Positions 36,651-45,953 of a stretch of 64,000 nt of DNA are shown piece after piece. Source of the stretch: Woeseia oceani (GTDB taxonomy: Bacteria > Pseudomonadota > Gammaproteobacteria > Steroidobacterales > Woeseiaceae); the NCBI RefSeq assembly GCF_001677435.1, contig NZ_CP016268.1:857001-921000 (forward strand), given 5' to 3'. Both the position numbers and the translations under genes were made by a program. The first letter of the stretch is position 1. Every line of letters begins with the position of its first letter. The notes under the pieces are model-generated. The model ran no database searches, had not been told where the DNA came from, and saw only the letters and a program-made list of their open reading frames with translations.

Positions 36651-36691
36651 CGCCCTGTCAGCCTACCGGGGGAGAGCATGCTGACAGGGCG
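36651..36691. terminator. Bidirectional terminator hairpin between convergent genes
   Basis: CGCCCTGTCAGC (36651-36662) and GCTGACAGGGCG (36680-36691) form a perfect 12-bp stem between glcF (+) and the aminotransferase gene (-). An A-rich stretch (AAGCAAA) lies to the left and CTTACGGTTT to the right, so weak U-runs exist in both directions. Confidence 0.8.
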
Positions 36692-36727
36692 CTTACGGTT
36701 TAACTAATGGTGGTCGTCGGCAGGATT

Positions 36728-38011
36728 CTAGCCAACAGCATCAAGGCACTTGCCGAATTGCTCAACCATCAACTGGATATCGTCCAGCGTGTGGCTGGCT
36801 GAAATCGAACATTGCTTGGTAGCAATAGGGATGAAGTAAATCCCTGCGCTTATCAGTGCCCGTCGCACCGCCACATCCCGTTCGAAGTCATGATTGGTCA
36901 GCATGTCGTGAAAGTCACGTGGCGCATGATCCATGAAGTAGAAAGAGAAAGCGGATCCCAGTCGCACAACCGTTCCAACAATATTCCGGGATTCGAATGC
37001 CTGTCGAAGTCCGGCTTCAGCCGCACGACCCAGCGTGTCCAGGTGCGCATAAACCTCGCCGCCTCGCGACTTCAGTATTTCGAGTGTTGCGATAGCTGCT
37101 GCAACCGCCGCCGGATGCCCGTTGTATGTGCCGGCAACCAATGGTCGCTTGCTTGGATCATCGTCAGCCAGCAGGTCCATGAGTTCCGCCTTGCCGCCGA
37201 GCAACGAAATTGGATAGCCGTTCGCGACAGCCTTGCCGTAGGTGACAAGGTCTGGTTTGACGCCGCAAAGCTCGGCATAGCCACCCAGTGCATGGCGAAA
37301 GCCGGTCTTCACCTCGTCAAAAATCAGCACAAAACCAAGTTCATCTGCGAGCTCGCGCAAGCCGCTGAGGTAACCCTCCTCGGGGCCTACAATGCCGATG
37401 TTCTGCAGAACCGGCTCCGTTATCAAAGCCGCTACCGGGTAGCGCTTGCACACGTAGCGAACTGATTCAAGATCATTGTAGTTGATGACGTGAACATACC
37501 GTTGTTCACTAATGACAGTACCTGCCCCAAGCGGTCGGATCGGGTACTCACCGGGACTGACGCGCTCGCCGATTTCAGCAATGGTATTGAAAACATTGCA
37601 GGCAAGTTCATCCGAGTTGCCGTTGTAGCCACCCTGCATGACGATGAAATGTTTGCGGCCCGTTGCGGCCCTGCTCAATTTAATGGCCAGTGCTGTTGCT
37701 TCACTGCCGGTATTAAGCATCGTCACTTTTTCAACGTGTTTGATGTCGCCACAGACCGATTCCGCCAGTGCGATCTCAAGTTCGTTTGGACCGGAGCCGT
37801 ACAGACTCGAACGGTTGGCAATGACCGAGGTAACCGCATTGTTCACTTGTGACTCGTTGTGCCCCAGCAAGTGCGGTGCGAACGCGGCATGGAAATCGAG
37901 GTATCGGTTCTGCTCCGAATCCCATAGGTAGGCGCCTTCAGCTTTGGAAAAGGCGAGTGACGGACTTACTTGCCTGTTCAACGAGCTGACGCCGCCAGGG
38001 ATGTATTGCAA
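36728..38011 (-). CDS. Class III PLP aminotransferase / glutamate-1-semialdehyde aminomutase-like
   Basis: 427 residues from TTG 38011. The IPGGVSS N-terminus, NTGSEA (100-105, phosphate binding), IFDEVKTGFR (Asp232) and the PLP lysine in TYGKAVANGYP (Lys260) match the glutamate-1-semialdehyde 2,1-aminomutase branch of class III. It is unlikely to be the tetrapyrrole enzyme, because it lies alone under a regulon operator. This branch also contains aminotransferases acting on amino acids or keto sugars. There is no in-frame ATG upstream: TTG at 38011, or a rarer ATT about 27 bp further up near an AGAGAG box, must serve. Cytoplasmic transfer of an amino group within the regulon's pathway is inferred. 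Confidence 0.82.
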   Translation of the reverse strand: MQYIPGGVSSLNRQVSPSLAFSKAEGAYLWDSEQNRYLDFHAAFAPHLLGHNESQVNNAVTSVIANRSSLYGSGPNELEIALAESVCGDIKHVEKVTMLNTGSEATALAIKLSRAATGRKHFIVMQGGYNGNSDELACNVFNTIAEIGERVSPGEYPIRPLGAGTVISEQRYVHVINYNDLESVRYVCKRYPVAALITEPVLQNIGIVGPEEGYLSGLRELADELGFVLIFDEVKTGFRHALGGYAELCGVKPDLVTYGKAVANGYPISLLGGKAELMDLLADDDPSKRPLVAGTYNGHPAAVAAAIATLEILKSRGGEVYAHLDTLGRAAEAGLRQAFESRNIVGTVVRLGSAFSFYFMDHAPRDFHDMLTNHDFERDVAVRRALISAGIYFIPIATKQCSISASHTLDDIQLMVEQFGKCLDAVG

Positions 38012-38109
38012 GCTTCGTTTATGAATATTAATGACAGTCTCTCTTTAATTTTTCGTGATCATGACCTGTTCGATGATGCAGGGAAGCAACAACCGACATT
38101 TGCAGCATT

Positions 38110-38117
38110 TGACGTTA
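38110..38117 (-). promoter_or_regulatory. Operator variant TGACGTTA upstream of the aminotransferase gene
   Basis: Context ATTTGACGTTAAATGA; read on the minus strand it is CATTTAACGTCAAAT. It lies about 99 bp upstream of the TTG at 38011 and keeps the conserved CGTTAAA half of the consensus. Confidence 0.55.
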
Positions 38118-38652
38118 AATGAAAAGAAAAGTCAATTAGAGCAGGATAGCTGCACGTGATAGTTTTCGGGCTGCATTGCTGCTTGCAAGATTCATCTTTC
38201 CCTATCGACCGGACTCGAGAGAAGCAGGCTGCCGATCGCAAGATGGAGCATGGCGGAAATCGGCGGCCATTTCCGATTGCGGGATGACTGTGAGATTCAG
38301 CGCGCATCGGTGGTCGCAGTGGCAAAACCCGACCCGAGTACAACGACCACTTGCTGGCTCGGTCGGAGTATCGCGGCCGGCGGGCATAGATGCTGTCCTC
38401 GACAAGACTCAATGCAAGTGAATAGAGGTGTCGCCTGAAAGCATTTCGGTGCACCGATGTGTTGCACACGCAGCGTCCGTCGAACCCGGCTTCAGAACAT
38501 GACGTTGCGGAATTGGAGAGCAGGGGGAAGGGCTGCGTGCGCCATTTTGAAGCAAGCATGATTGCGGCGATGCAAGGGGCCTGCGCCCTTTTCAGGCTTA
38601 TTCGTTGGCTTGGAAAAACCTGCGCTGAAATCTTGCCCCTATCCGGGGCATG

Positions 38653-38695
38653 TAATGTTAAAGGTTGACTTTATGAAATGGCGCATATAACGTTA
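38653..38695 (+). promoter_or_regulatory. Tandem operators TAATGTTA and TAACGTTA before the TonB receptor gene
   Basis: TGTAATGTTAAAGG (core 38653-38660) and TATAACGTTAAAGC (core 38688-38695) are 35 bp apart centre to centre. A TTGACT box (38665-38670) stands between them and a TATAAC -10-like box (38686-38691) overlaps the second. Two sites suggest cooperative repression, as with other LacI-type regulators. Confidence 0.7.
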
Positions 38696-38812
38696 AAGCT
38701 TGTGGGGGTTGTAGTCAGGTTACACGAAGTGCGGGCATGCCGCAGCTTTGTTAAGGCAGATAATAAACGGGCCGGCCACTATGCGCGGCTTCGGGGAGGC
38801 TAAGTAATTAAG

Positions 38813-41719
38813 ATGCGTGAACTAATTAAAGAAAAACGACTATCGCAGCGCGCGGCGGTAAGTAAGGTTGCCACATTGAAGGTTAGTATGGCAGTTATGT
38901 GCGCGGTTTCCTCGGGAGCTCTTGCCATACCGGCTGTGTCACAGGCTCAGCAAGACGACAATGCTGTAGAAGAGATCGTCGTCACGGGTTCACATATTCG
39001 CCGGGATACCTTTTCCTCATCATCGCCGATCACTGTTGTGGACTCGGAGTTGATCGGCCAGGTGGGCGAAACGAATCTGGGCGACTTCCTGGAGCGAGTG
39101 CCATCCATAACCAGTGGCAGTAATGGTTCCAATACCTCGGGCAACGCAGGTATGTCGACCGGCCTGAATACGGCTTCATTGCGTAACCTGGGCTCGGAAA
39201 GAACGCTTGTGCTGGTCAACGGGCGCCGCTTCGTTTCGGGTGTCTCTGCGAGTTCCGGCTACGGTGTGGACCTGAACGCAATTCCGACCGCGATTATCGA
39301 GCGTATCGAAGTGCTGACCGGTAACCAGTCAGCCGTGTATGGCTCGGACGCAATGGCCGGTGTCATTAACGTCATTACCAAGACGAATTTTGAAGGCGTG
39401 AAGTTACACGCTCAGACCGGTCAGGCGACCGAGGGTGACCGTCAACGCAACGACATTGATATCACGCTGGGTAAAAACTTCGAAGGCGGCGGTAATGTCT
39501 GGGTCTCTATGGCCTATTCAGATGCATCCGAAGTCTGGATGCGTGATCGTGACTACGCTCCGTACAGCCTTACGGGAGTAGATACCACCGGAGATGGCCT
39601 GCGTGACTCGCTGCAATTCGAGGGTTCATCCTTTATTCCTGAGAGTCGTCTGCTGGGTATGGGCGTCGATATCAAGGGAGACGGATCGCCTTTCGAAGGT
39701 TCACGTAATGTGGATACCTCGGATAGGCTGAATTTTCATGACTTCTGGTTGCTGCGTCTTCCCCAGGAAAAGCAGTACGTGTCCGCGGGGCTGAATTTGC
39801 CCCTTAGCGAGAAGACGGCCGCCACAGTTCAGATGAATTACTCCCGTATCGAATCGTCAGGACGGTTTGAACCTCTGCCGCTGAACACGGTTACAGAAAC
39901 GTTCAGGACCACGGCAGGCGGTGCTTCAAACATGGATCTGGCAACTCATCCCTTGTGGGCGGGCAGTTCCGCAGGTGCACAGTTCCTCGCGGCTGGTGCA
40001 ACGACCCTTGACGACATCTCCAATACATTCCGCCGCGTAAACGAATTCGGCCCACTGGGAAATGACGCATTGCGCACGACCTTCCGCGTTGTTGGTGCAG
40101 TGGATCACGATTTTGACAACGGTATGAGGCTGGATGTTTCAGCTGTGTACGGCGTGACTGATTCTGATGTCTTCTTTAACGGTGATATCAATCTCGAGCG
40201 CGCAGCAACTGCGTTAAATATTGAGCCCGATGGGTTCGGTGGCTACCAGTGCGTCGATGCTGTTGCTCGTTTGCAGGGATGTGTGCCGTACAACCCATTC
40301 AACACGGTTGATAGCGTTGCAGGGGTCGCCGGCGTGACCGGATTTTCAGAAGAAGCTATAAACTACTTGAGCGTCAATTTGTCTTCGCAGGGCAAGATCG
40401 AGCAGACAGTTGTCAGCGCGGTACTTTCTGGCGAAATGCCTTTCAGTGTCGGGCAGCAGGACAACATCGGCTTTGCAACGGGTATCGAATACCGGAAAGA
40501 AGCTGCTGAAGAAATTCCTGATGGTTTGCGCCAAGCGGGTTTGACCCGTGTTCAGAACCTGCAGGCCACTGGTGGTGAGTTCGACGTTGCCGAGATTTAT
40601 GGTGAGTTGAACATTCCATTAATGGATAAGCTGATACTTGAAGTGGCCGGTCGTTTTGGCGATTACTCCAGTGTTGGCAATATCAGTAGCTGGAAGGTTG
40701 GCCTCGATGCGCCGATCAATGACTCCGTCCGCTTCCGTGCCGCTACCTCATCGGCTATTCGTGCGCCGAATGTCAGTGACCTGTTTGCCGGAGGTACGAA
40801 CAGTGCCGGTGCCACTGTCGATCCTTGTGACGGGGTAACCAATGCAACGACGGGTAATGTAGCGGAAAATTGCCGTACCCTCGCAGCAATCCAGAACCGG
40901 ATCGACACGACTGGTGCGTTTACCTTGTCTCAGATCGAATCGCAGATGACCCGGGTACTGTCATCAGGCAATCCGAATGTGCAGGAAGAAACGGCAATGT
41001 CGTACTCAGCTGGCGTGATTTTTACGCCCGTGTCTTTGGAAGCTTTCTCGATAGCCGCCGACTTTTATAGCATCGAGATCGAGGACCAGATTGGCCGTCA
41101 GAGCAAAGGCCAAATACTGGATGATTGCCACGAGGTGTCACCGACATCGTTTGACCCGACCTGTGGTGGTGTGCTGGTTCGAGACCCTGCCGCGGGCGCA
41201 ATGCTCGAACTGCAAGTGGGTACCGTCAACAACCCGGAGAAGTCTGAATTTAGCGGCGTCGACCTGGAAACTGCCTACCAGTTCGGTCAGGTAGGACCGG
41301 GTGATCTTATGGTATCGCTGGGTGCGAACTTCATCATCCATGCGGGCCGAAAAGACGAGAACCAGAAGGGTCAACTGCTGTATCCGGACTACCGATTCAA
41401 CCTGAACGTGGATTACAGCATCAAAGATGTCGACCTGTTTGCCACCTGGCGGTATCGCGCGGAGTCCAAAGACCGCGTCAACAACACGGTTAATGCGCCA
41501 AACCTGAACACGATGAAGGCCGCATCTTACCTTGATGTCCGTGCCAGCTATCGCGCTACTGATACAGTGCAGGTGTACTTGGGAGCTACCAACCTGTTTG
41601 ACGCCTCGCCGCAGCTCATGGGCTTCACGCATGCGTCACGCAACACCGCGGGCACCAACGGAACCGTTTACGATGTGATCGGTCGACAGGTGTTTGCGGG
41701 CCTGAACGTCGACTTCTGA
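38813..41719 (+). CDS. TonB-dependent outer-membrane receptor, regulon member
   Basis: 968 residues. Signal peptide ending PAVSQAQ, a TonB box (EEIVVTGSHI), plug with SLRNLGSERTLVLVNGRR and IERIEVLTGNQSAVYGSDAMAG, then a long barrel ending GLNVDF with terminal Phe. This is the large receptor type often used by Gammaproteobacteria for glycans and other bulky substrates. Two regulon operators lie in its promoter. It is followed, after a terminator, by the sialic-acid-lyase-like gene and the kelch-symporter gene, which fits uptake of a nonulosonate-type substrate. Confidence 0.92.
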   Translation: MRELIKEKRLSQRAAVSKVATLKVSMAVMCAVSSGALAIPAVSQAQQDDNAVEEIVVTGSHIRRDTFSSSSPITVVDSELIGQVGETNLGDFLERVPSITSGSNGSNTSGNAGMSTGLNTASLRNLGSERTLVLVNGRRFVSGVSASSGYGVDLNAIPTAIIERIEVLTGNQSAVYGSDAMAGVINVITKTNFEGVKLHAQTGQATEGDRQRNDIDITLGKNFEGGGNVWVSMAYSDASEVWMRDRDYAPYSLTGVDTTGDGLRDSLQFEGSSFIPESRLLGMGVDIKGDGSPFEGSRNVDTSDRLNFHDFWLLRLPQEKQYVSAGLNLPLSEKTAATVQMNYSRIESSGRFEPLPLNTVTETFRTTAGGASNMDLATHPLWAGSSAGAQFLAAGATTLDDISNTFRRVNEFGPLGNDALRTTFRVVGAVDHDFDNGMRLDVSAVYGVTDSDVFFNGDINLERAATALNIEPDGFGGYQCVDAVARLQGCVPYNPFNTVDSVAGVAGVTGFSEEAINYLSVNLSSQGKIEQTVVSAVLSGEMPFSVGQQDNIGFATGIEYRKEAAEEIPDGLRQAGLTRVQNLQATGGEFDVAEIYGELNIPLMDKLILEVAGRFGDYSSVGNISSWKVGLDAPINDSVRFRAATSSAIRAPNVSDLFAGGTNSAGATVDPCDGVTNATTGNVAENCRTLAAIQNRIDTTGAFTLSQIESQMTRVLSSGNPNVQEETAMSYSAGVIFTPVSLEAFSIAADFYSIEIEDQIGRQSKGQILDDCHEVSPTSFDPTCGGVLVRDPAAGAMLELQVGTVNNPEKSEFSGVDLETAYQFGQVGPGDLMVSLGANFIIHAGRKDENQKGQLLYPDYRFNLNVDYSIKDVDLFATWRYRAESKDRVNNTVNAPNLNTMKAASYLDVRASYRATDTVQVYLGATNLFDASPQLMGFTHASRNTAGTNGTVYDVIGRQVFAGLNVDF

Positions 41720-41780
41720 TCGGCTTTAGGGCCGGCGCACCCGGTTGACGTTACACCGTGTTGCGCCAATACTAACGACT

Positions 41781-41819
41781 GGCCCTGCAATTCATTACGA
41801 GTTGCAGGGCCATTTTTTT
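41781..41819 (+). terminator. Rho-independent terminator after the TonB receptor gene
   Basis: GGCCCTGCAA (41781-41790) and TTGCAGGGCC (41802-41811) form a perfect 10-bp stem followed by ATTTTTTT. It is the cleanest intrinsic terminator in the window. Read-through or a separate promoter must serve the aldolase gene 33 bp further on. Confidence 0.92.
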
Positions 41820-41851
41820 CGAATCGTTCATTTCATACGAGTATTAGTTCA

Positions 41852-42742
41852 ATGGGCTCAGTCGGTAAACTCAACGGCATCATCGTGGCGCTCATCACGC
41901 CTTTTGACAGTAATGGCAAGCTTGCGCCCGAACGCGCGAGAAGATTGATAGAGAGCCATATTGAAACGGGCGTGCAGGGCTTCTACGTTGGTGGTAGTTC
42001 TGGCGAGGGCTTTCTGCAATCTGTAGAGGAACGCCGTGAATATCTGCAGTTCGTTGCCGATGTCTGCGCAAACAGGGTTACCTTGATTGCCCAGGTCGGC
42101 GCACTATCCTCGCGTGATGCATGGACGCTGGCAGACGATGCCGGCCGGATTGGCTACGACGTCGTGTCGTCTACGCCACCGTTTTACTACGCGTACACCG
42201 AACAAGAAGTGCTCGACTACTACCGGGATCTGGCTGAGCGCAGCCCGTTGCCGGTATTGCTGTACAACGCACCGCATACTACGGGCCGGAAATTATCGCT
42301 CGATGCGCAAGAAGCGATGCTGAAACTGCCGAACGTCATTGGCTCCAAACATACGGACACCAATCTCTTTACGGCAGAACGTCTAATGCACATTGTGAAA
42401 GGCGTTCAGTTCATAAACGGGCCTGACGACATGCTAACCGCCGGTCTGGCGATGGGCATGGTCGGTGGTATTGGTACTACCTACAATTTCATACCGCGCA
42501 TTTACCTTGACATCTATCGGCATGTGCAGAGTGGCGATTTGGCCAGTGCCCGGGCTTCCCAGTCCATTGCCAATGAGCTCATTGACGAACTGGTTCGTGT
42601 GTCCCCGAGTGTTATTCCGGGTACGAAGCTTGCGCTTGACATTCTGGGCTACGACATCGGTCCTGCCCGGAAGCCATTCCAGAAAATCACCGCCGACACG
42701 TCACGGTTCGAAAAGCTCTTGCAAGACTGCGATGCATTCTAA
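41852..42742 (+). CDS. N-acetylneuraminate lyase-like aldolase (DHDPS superfamily)
   Basis: 296 residues. Class I aldolase of the NanA/DapA superfamily. GGSSGEGF (47-54), the catalytic Tyr138 (LLYNAPHTTG) and the Schiff-base Lys166 (IGSKHTDTN) fall at almost the same numbers as recalled for E. coli NanA (Ser47, Tyr137, Lys165). Further NanA-like segments are STPPFYYAYTEQE, GGIGTTYNFIPR and the ARKPF near the end. It would split a nonulosonic acid (or 2-keto-3-deoxy sugar acid) into pyruvate and an amino sugar or aldehyde. Placed before a NanM-like/SSS fusion, a sialic-acid-type role is favoured over lysine synthesis. The second base of the NanA GGSTGE motif position (Thr) is Ser here, within family range. 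Confidence 0.8.
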   Translation: MGSVGKLNGIIVALITPFDSNGKLAPERARRLIESHIETGVQGFYVGGSSGEGFLQSVEERREYLQFVADVCANRVTLIAQVGALSSRDAWTLADDAGRIGYDVVSSTPPFYYAYTEQEVLDYYRDLAERSPLPVLLYNAPHTTGRKLSLDAQEAMLKLPNVIGSKHTDTNLFTAERLMHIVKGVQFINGPDDMLTAGLAMGMVGGIGTTYNFIPRIYLDIYRHVQSGDLASARASQSIANELIDELVRVSPSVIPGTKLALDILGYDIGPARKPFQKITADTSRFEKLLQDCDAF

Positions 42743-42889
42743 AGCCGTCGATCCGACAACGGTTCCAAACGAACAAGGCGTCGACTGCGGTCGACGAATA
42801 GTCAGCGTCGCACTGAACATGACTGCCATTCGCTCTCATGTGCTGTGCGGCAAGTTGTATGAATATGCTGTAACTCCAGGGAGTAGCGG

Positions 42890-45709
42890 ATGAGTTTGAT
42901 CTCGACATCTGATAGTCGCAACGCCGAGCCGGTAATCGTCCGACGAATGCTTGGGGTGTTTGCGACGGCAACTCTGGTTTTCGGATTCCCGCTGCTGGCT
43001 TTGGCTGACGATGGCGCCCCCGAATCATTAACGACTATCGGGTTTACCGAGGTCAGTGAACTGGTTTCGACCGGATCAGAAGCAGGTGCGGGAATCGTGG
43101 GCGCCTATGTCGGCGTACAGAACGGCGCACTTATTGTCGCCGGTGGAGTGAGCGGAACCAGCACCTCAGGGTCGCAGAGTTCCGGCACGCGGCAGGATTT
43201 TCACGACAGGGTCTGGGTCGCTACCCGTGCTGACGGTTCTGACGAGAACGGCGACGGCAAGATTGCGGGCGACGAGCGTCTGCTCAAATGGCACGACACG
43301 GGATTGAAGCTGCCGGGCAAGAGGGCCTATGGCGCCTACGCCGGCCATGACTTGGGTCTGATCGCGGTGGGCGGCAGCGACGGCGCTGCCGCACGGAAAG
43401 AAGCTTTTCTGATTCGCTGGGATAGCCCGTCGTCAGCCGCGCGCTTGCTCCAACTGCCGGATATGCCCAAAGCAGCCATGAACGGCGGCGCGACCGTACT
43501 CGGCAATAGTTTGTATGTTGTGGCCGGCGGCAATGCTGACGCTACGAGCCACGACTTTTTCAGATTCGATCTCAGCCGCATTCAAACGGATGCGTTCGGT
43601 GAGCCGGTTGCCGACGGCCATCTTGCGAGCATAAGCGAGCAGCGGGACGAACAGGGACGAGTTGTCAGTCCCTGGGAGCAACTGCCGTCCTTGCCATTAC
43701 CTGGCAGTCAAACGTCTGGCGACGTGTCGATGACGGTCGCCGCCCAGAATAACGGCATTGGTGACCGGTTGTTCGTAGTCATGCCAAGCTCAACTGCTGC
43801 AGGTGCAGGAGGCGGGCAGGCCGGATCAAGTCAGCAGGGTACAGTCTGGTCTTTTGACCCGGGCGCCAGCGCGTGGACCCGGAAGGCCGACATGCCACTG
43901 GATGGCAGCGGCGCCGGCGTCAACGGCTTTGTCGGTGGTGCACTTGGGCAGTCCCATATCATCGTCCTTGCTGATGCAATACCCGGAGAAAGCCGCGTGG
44001 CCCGTTCCTATAACGCAGTGACCAATACCTGGGCCGATTACGCCGAGGTGTCAACCGGACCGGATTCACAAGAGGCTGCGGGCACTGATTCGCTGGCTCC
44101 GCGGTCAGCAGCAACGTTCGTCAATTGGGACGGCGATTTGATGTTACTGGGTAACGGAGTCCGGGCCGGTGTTCCTTTTGAAGGAATCTGGCAGGTAGAC
44201 GTCAAGAGCCCGCTCTCACATTTCGGCTGGCCGAATATGACTGTGCTGGTCATCTACTTGTTATCGATGGTGCTGATCGGTGTCTATTTCGCGCGCAAGA
44301 ACAGTGACACGGATGACTATTTCCGGGGCGGCCAGAACATTCCATGGTGGGCGGCCGGTTGTTCAATCTACGCAACCATGCTGAGCTCGCTGACTTACCT
44401 CGCGCTGCCGGCACTCGTCTACCAGACAGACTGGCTCTTATATATCGGTATTCTGACCGTGTTGCTGGTGGCGCCGATCATCGTGCACCTCATCATGCCG
44501 TTTTTCCGAAACATTGATGCGACCAGTGCCTACGAGTACCTGTCCAAACGCTTCAATATGCCCGTGAGACTGTTTGCCAGTGCGCTGTTCATCTGCTTCC
44601 AGGTTGGGCGGATGGGTATCGTAATGGCACTAACCGCGCTTGCGTTGGCGGCCGTCACCCCGCTTGACGCTTGGCAGTCGGTACTGCTGATGGGCGTGCT
44701 GTCGATGCTCTACAGTGCAATGGGCGGAATTGAAGCGGTGGTCTGGACAGACACTATCCAGGTATTTGTGCTTACCCTCGGTGCGGTGCTGTGTTTCGTC
44801 TTCATCATCAGCGGTATCGATGGCGGCCTGTCGGGTTTCTTCAGTGCCGGCATTGCGGATAATAAGTTCCGGCTGCTCGATCTCGACTTCAGCGCGAGCA
44901 GTATCACGTCGCTTTCCATCTGGGTCATTGTTCTGGGCGGCATAGGCCAGAACATGTCCAGCTATTCCGCGGATCAGGCGGTGGTTCAGCGCTACATGAC
45001 CACCAAGAGCACCAAGGCGGCGGCCGAATCGATCTGGACGAACGCGATCGTTACGGTGCCGGGTGTGTTGATGTTCTTCTTCATTGGTACCGGACTGTAT
45101 GCCTACTACCAGTCCAATCCTGCGAAGCTGGACCCGAACCTGCAGATTGACCAGATTTTCCCTGCCTTTGTTGGCGCAGAACTTCCCATCGGTATTGCCG
45201 GACTGATCGTCGCCGGTATTTTCGCTGCGGCACAATCCACGGTGTCATCTGGGATGAATTCGACGGCGACGGCGTTGGTCACGGATTTCTTGCGGCCGTT
45301 CAACGTCTGTCAGGACGATAACAGCTACCTGCGGGCGGCGAGAATTCTGACCGTGGTGATGGGCGTACTCGGCACCGCCGTCGGCTTGTTGTTTATCAGT
45401 CCGGAAATTCGCTCGCTGATGGCGGAATACTTCAAAGTGATTGGCATGTTCATGGGCGCATTGGCCGGACTGTTTATTCTTGGAATTACAACACGGCGGG
45501 CGACAGGCGCTGGCGCACTCGTCGGCATAGCCTGCGGTGCCGGCATTAATATCGTGGTGTGGCTGATGGAATGGGCCAACGGCTACCTGTTTGCAACCAT
45601 TGGCATCGCCTGCAGCATTGGAATCGGCTATTTGGCCAGCTTGATGTTGCCTGCTGATAATCAGGATATTGACGGATTGACTATCTACACGGTGCAACGC
45701 AATCCGTAA
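42890..45709 (+). CDS. Kelch (NanM-like mutarotase) domain fused to SSS sodium symporter
   Basis: 939 residues. A leader helix (RMLGVFATATLVFGFPLLALAD) exports the first about 430 residues, which carry kelch-type beta-propeller repeats (PGKRAYGAYAGHDLGLIAVGG, AMNGGATVLGNSLYVVAGG, WTRKADMPLDGSGAGVNGFVGG) like the cyclically permuted sialic-acid mutarotase/epimerase NanM. From about residue 445 a complete SSS symporter follows (13 helices, YFRGGQNIPWW loop, MLYSAMGGIEAVVWTD, FAAAQSTVSSGMNSTA). The propeller would present the right anomer to the transporter in the periplasm. A GGAG-like site (CCAGGGAG) precedes ATG 42890. It follows the NanA-like gene by 147 bp, probably in one operon. Confidence 0.85.
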   Translation: MSLISTSDSRNAEPVIVRRMLGVFATATLVFGFPLLALADDGAPESLTTIGFTEVSELVSTGSEAGAGIVGAYVGVQNGALIVAGGVSGTSTSGSQSSGTRQDFHDRVWVATRADGSDENGDGKIAGDERLLKWHDTGLKLPGKRAYGAYAGHDLGLIAVGGSDGAAARKEAFLIRWDSPSSAARLLQLPDMPKAAMNGGATVLGNSLYVVAGGNADATSHDFFRFDLSRIQTDAFGEPVADGHLASISEQRDEQGRVVSPWEQLPSLPLPGSQTSGDVSMTVAAQNNGIGDRLFVVMPSSTAAGAGGGQAGSSQQGTVWSFDPGASAWTRKADMPLDGSGAGVNGFVGGALGQSHIIVLADAIPGESRVARSYNAVTNTWADYAEVSTGPDSQEAAGTDSLAPRSAATFVNWDGDLMLLGNGVRAGVPFEGIWQVDVKSPLSHFGWPNMTVLVIYLLSMVLIGVYFARKNSDTDDYFRGGQNIPWWAAGCSIYATMLSSLTYLALPALVYQTDWLLYIGILTVLLVAPIIVHLIMPFFRNIDATSAYEYLSKRFNMPVRLFASALFICFQVGRMGIVMALTALALAAVTPLDAWQSVLLMGVLSMLYSAMGGIEAVVWTDTIQVFVLTLGAVLCFVFIISGIDGGLSGFFSAGIADNKFRLLDLDFSASSITSLSIWVIVLGGIGQNMSSYSADQAVVQRYMTTKSTKAAAESIWTNAIVTVPGVLMFFFIGTGLYAYYQSNPAKLDPNLQIDQIFPAFVGAELPIGIAGLIVAGIFAAAQSTVSSGMNSTATALVTDFLRPFNVCQDDNSYLRAARILTVVMGVLGTAVGLLFISPEIRSLMAEYFKVIGMFMGALAGLFILGITTRRATGAGALVGIACGAGINIVVWLMEWANGYLFATIGIACSIGIGYLASLMLPADNQDIDGLTIYTVQRNP

Positions 45710-45953
45710 TGTACGAGGCGGGTGTTCGCGAACCGTTGCGTCGGTTACGGGCCGGCCGGAGAATGTGCTGATGCGAGCAACGCTGGCGGGTGGAAAGTTT
45801 CCGCAATGCTGACGGGACCGAGAGCGACATGTCGTTCGATCGGGTCATGGGGCGTCTGACGGACACTGGCAGTCGAATGCGCTGGCTGTTCGCGAAGCAA
45901 TCAATGTGCAGATGAAAGCAAGACAGGTGGTAAAAGGCTCGGTCGAGCGGAGC

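Larger units (their letters stand above)
38012..38812. other. 800-bp divergent gap with three operator-like sites
   Basis: Between the class III aminotransferase (-) and a TonB receptor gene (+). The two edges hold regulon promoters (38110, 38653, 38688). The middle, 38150-38640, has short frames on both strands but nothing with a start, ribosome site or family resemblance that I can support. Confidence 0.45.

Noticed and set aside
38059-38559. 166-codon minus-strand frame in the divergent gap
   Set aside because: It runs through a regulon promoter, has atypical Ser/Arg/Cys-rich composition and no family resemblance.
41746-41753. TGACGTTA as a thirteenth operator
   Set aside because: It lacks the AAA(G/T) flank and lies just before a terminator with no recognisable promoter, so it is not counted.
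45724-45733. Palindrome GTTCGCGAAC after the kelch-symporter gene
   Set aside because: Short, GC-rich and without a T-run or nearby promoter; likely chance.
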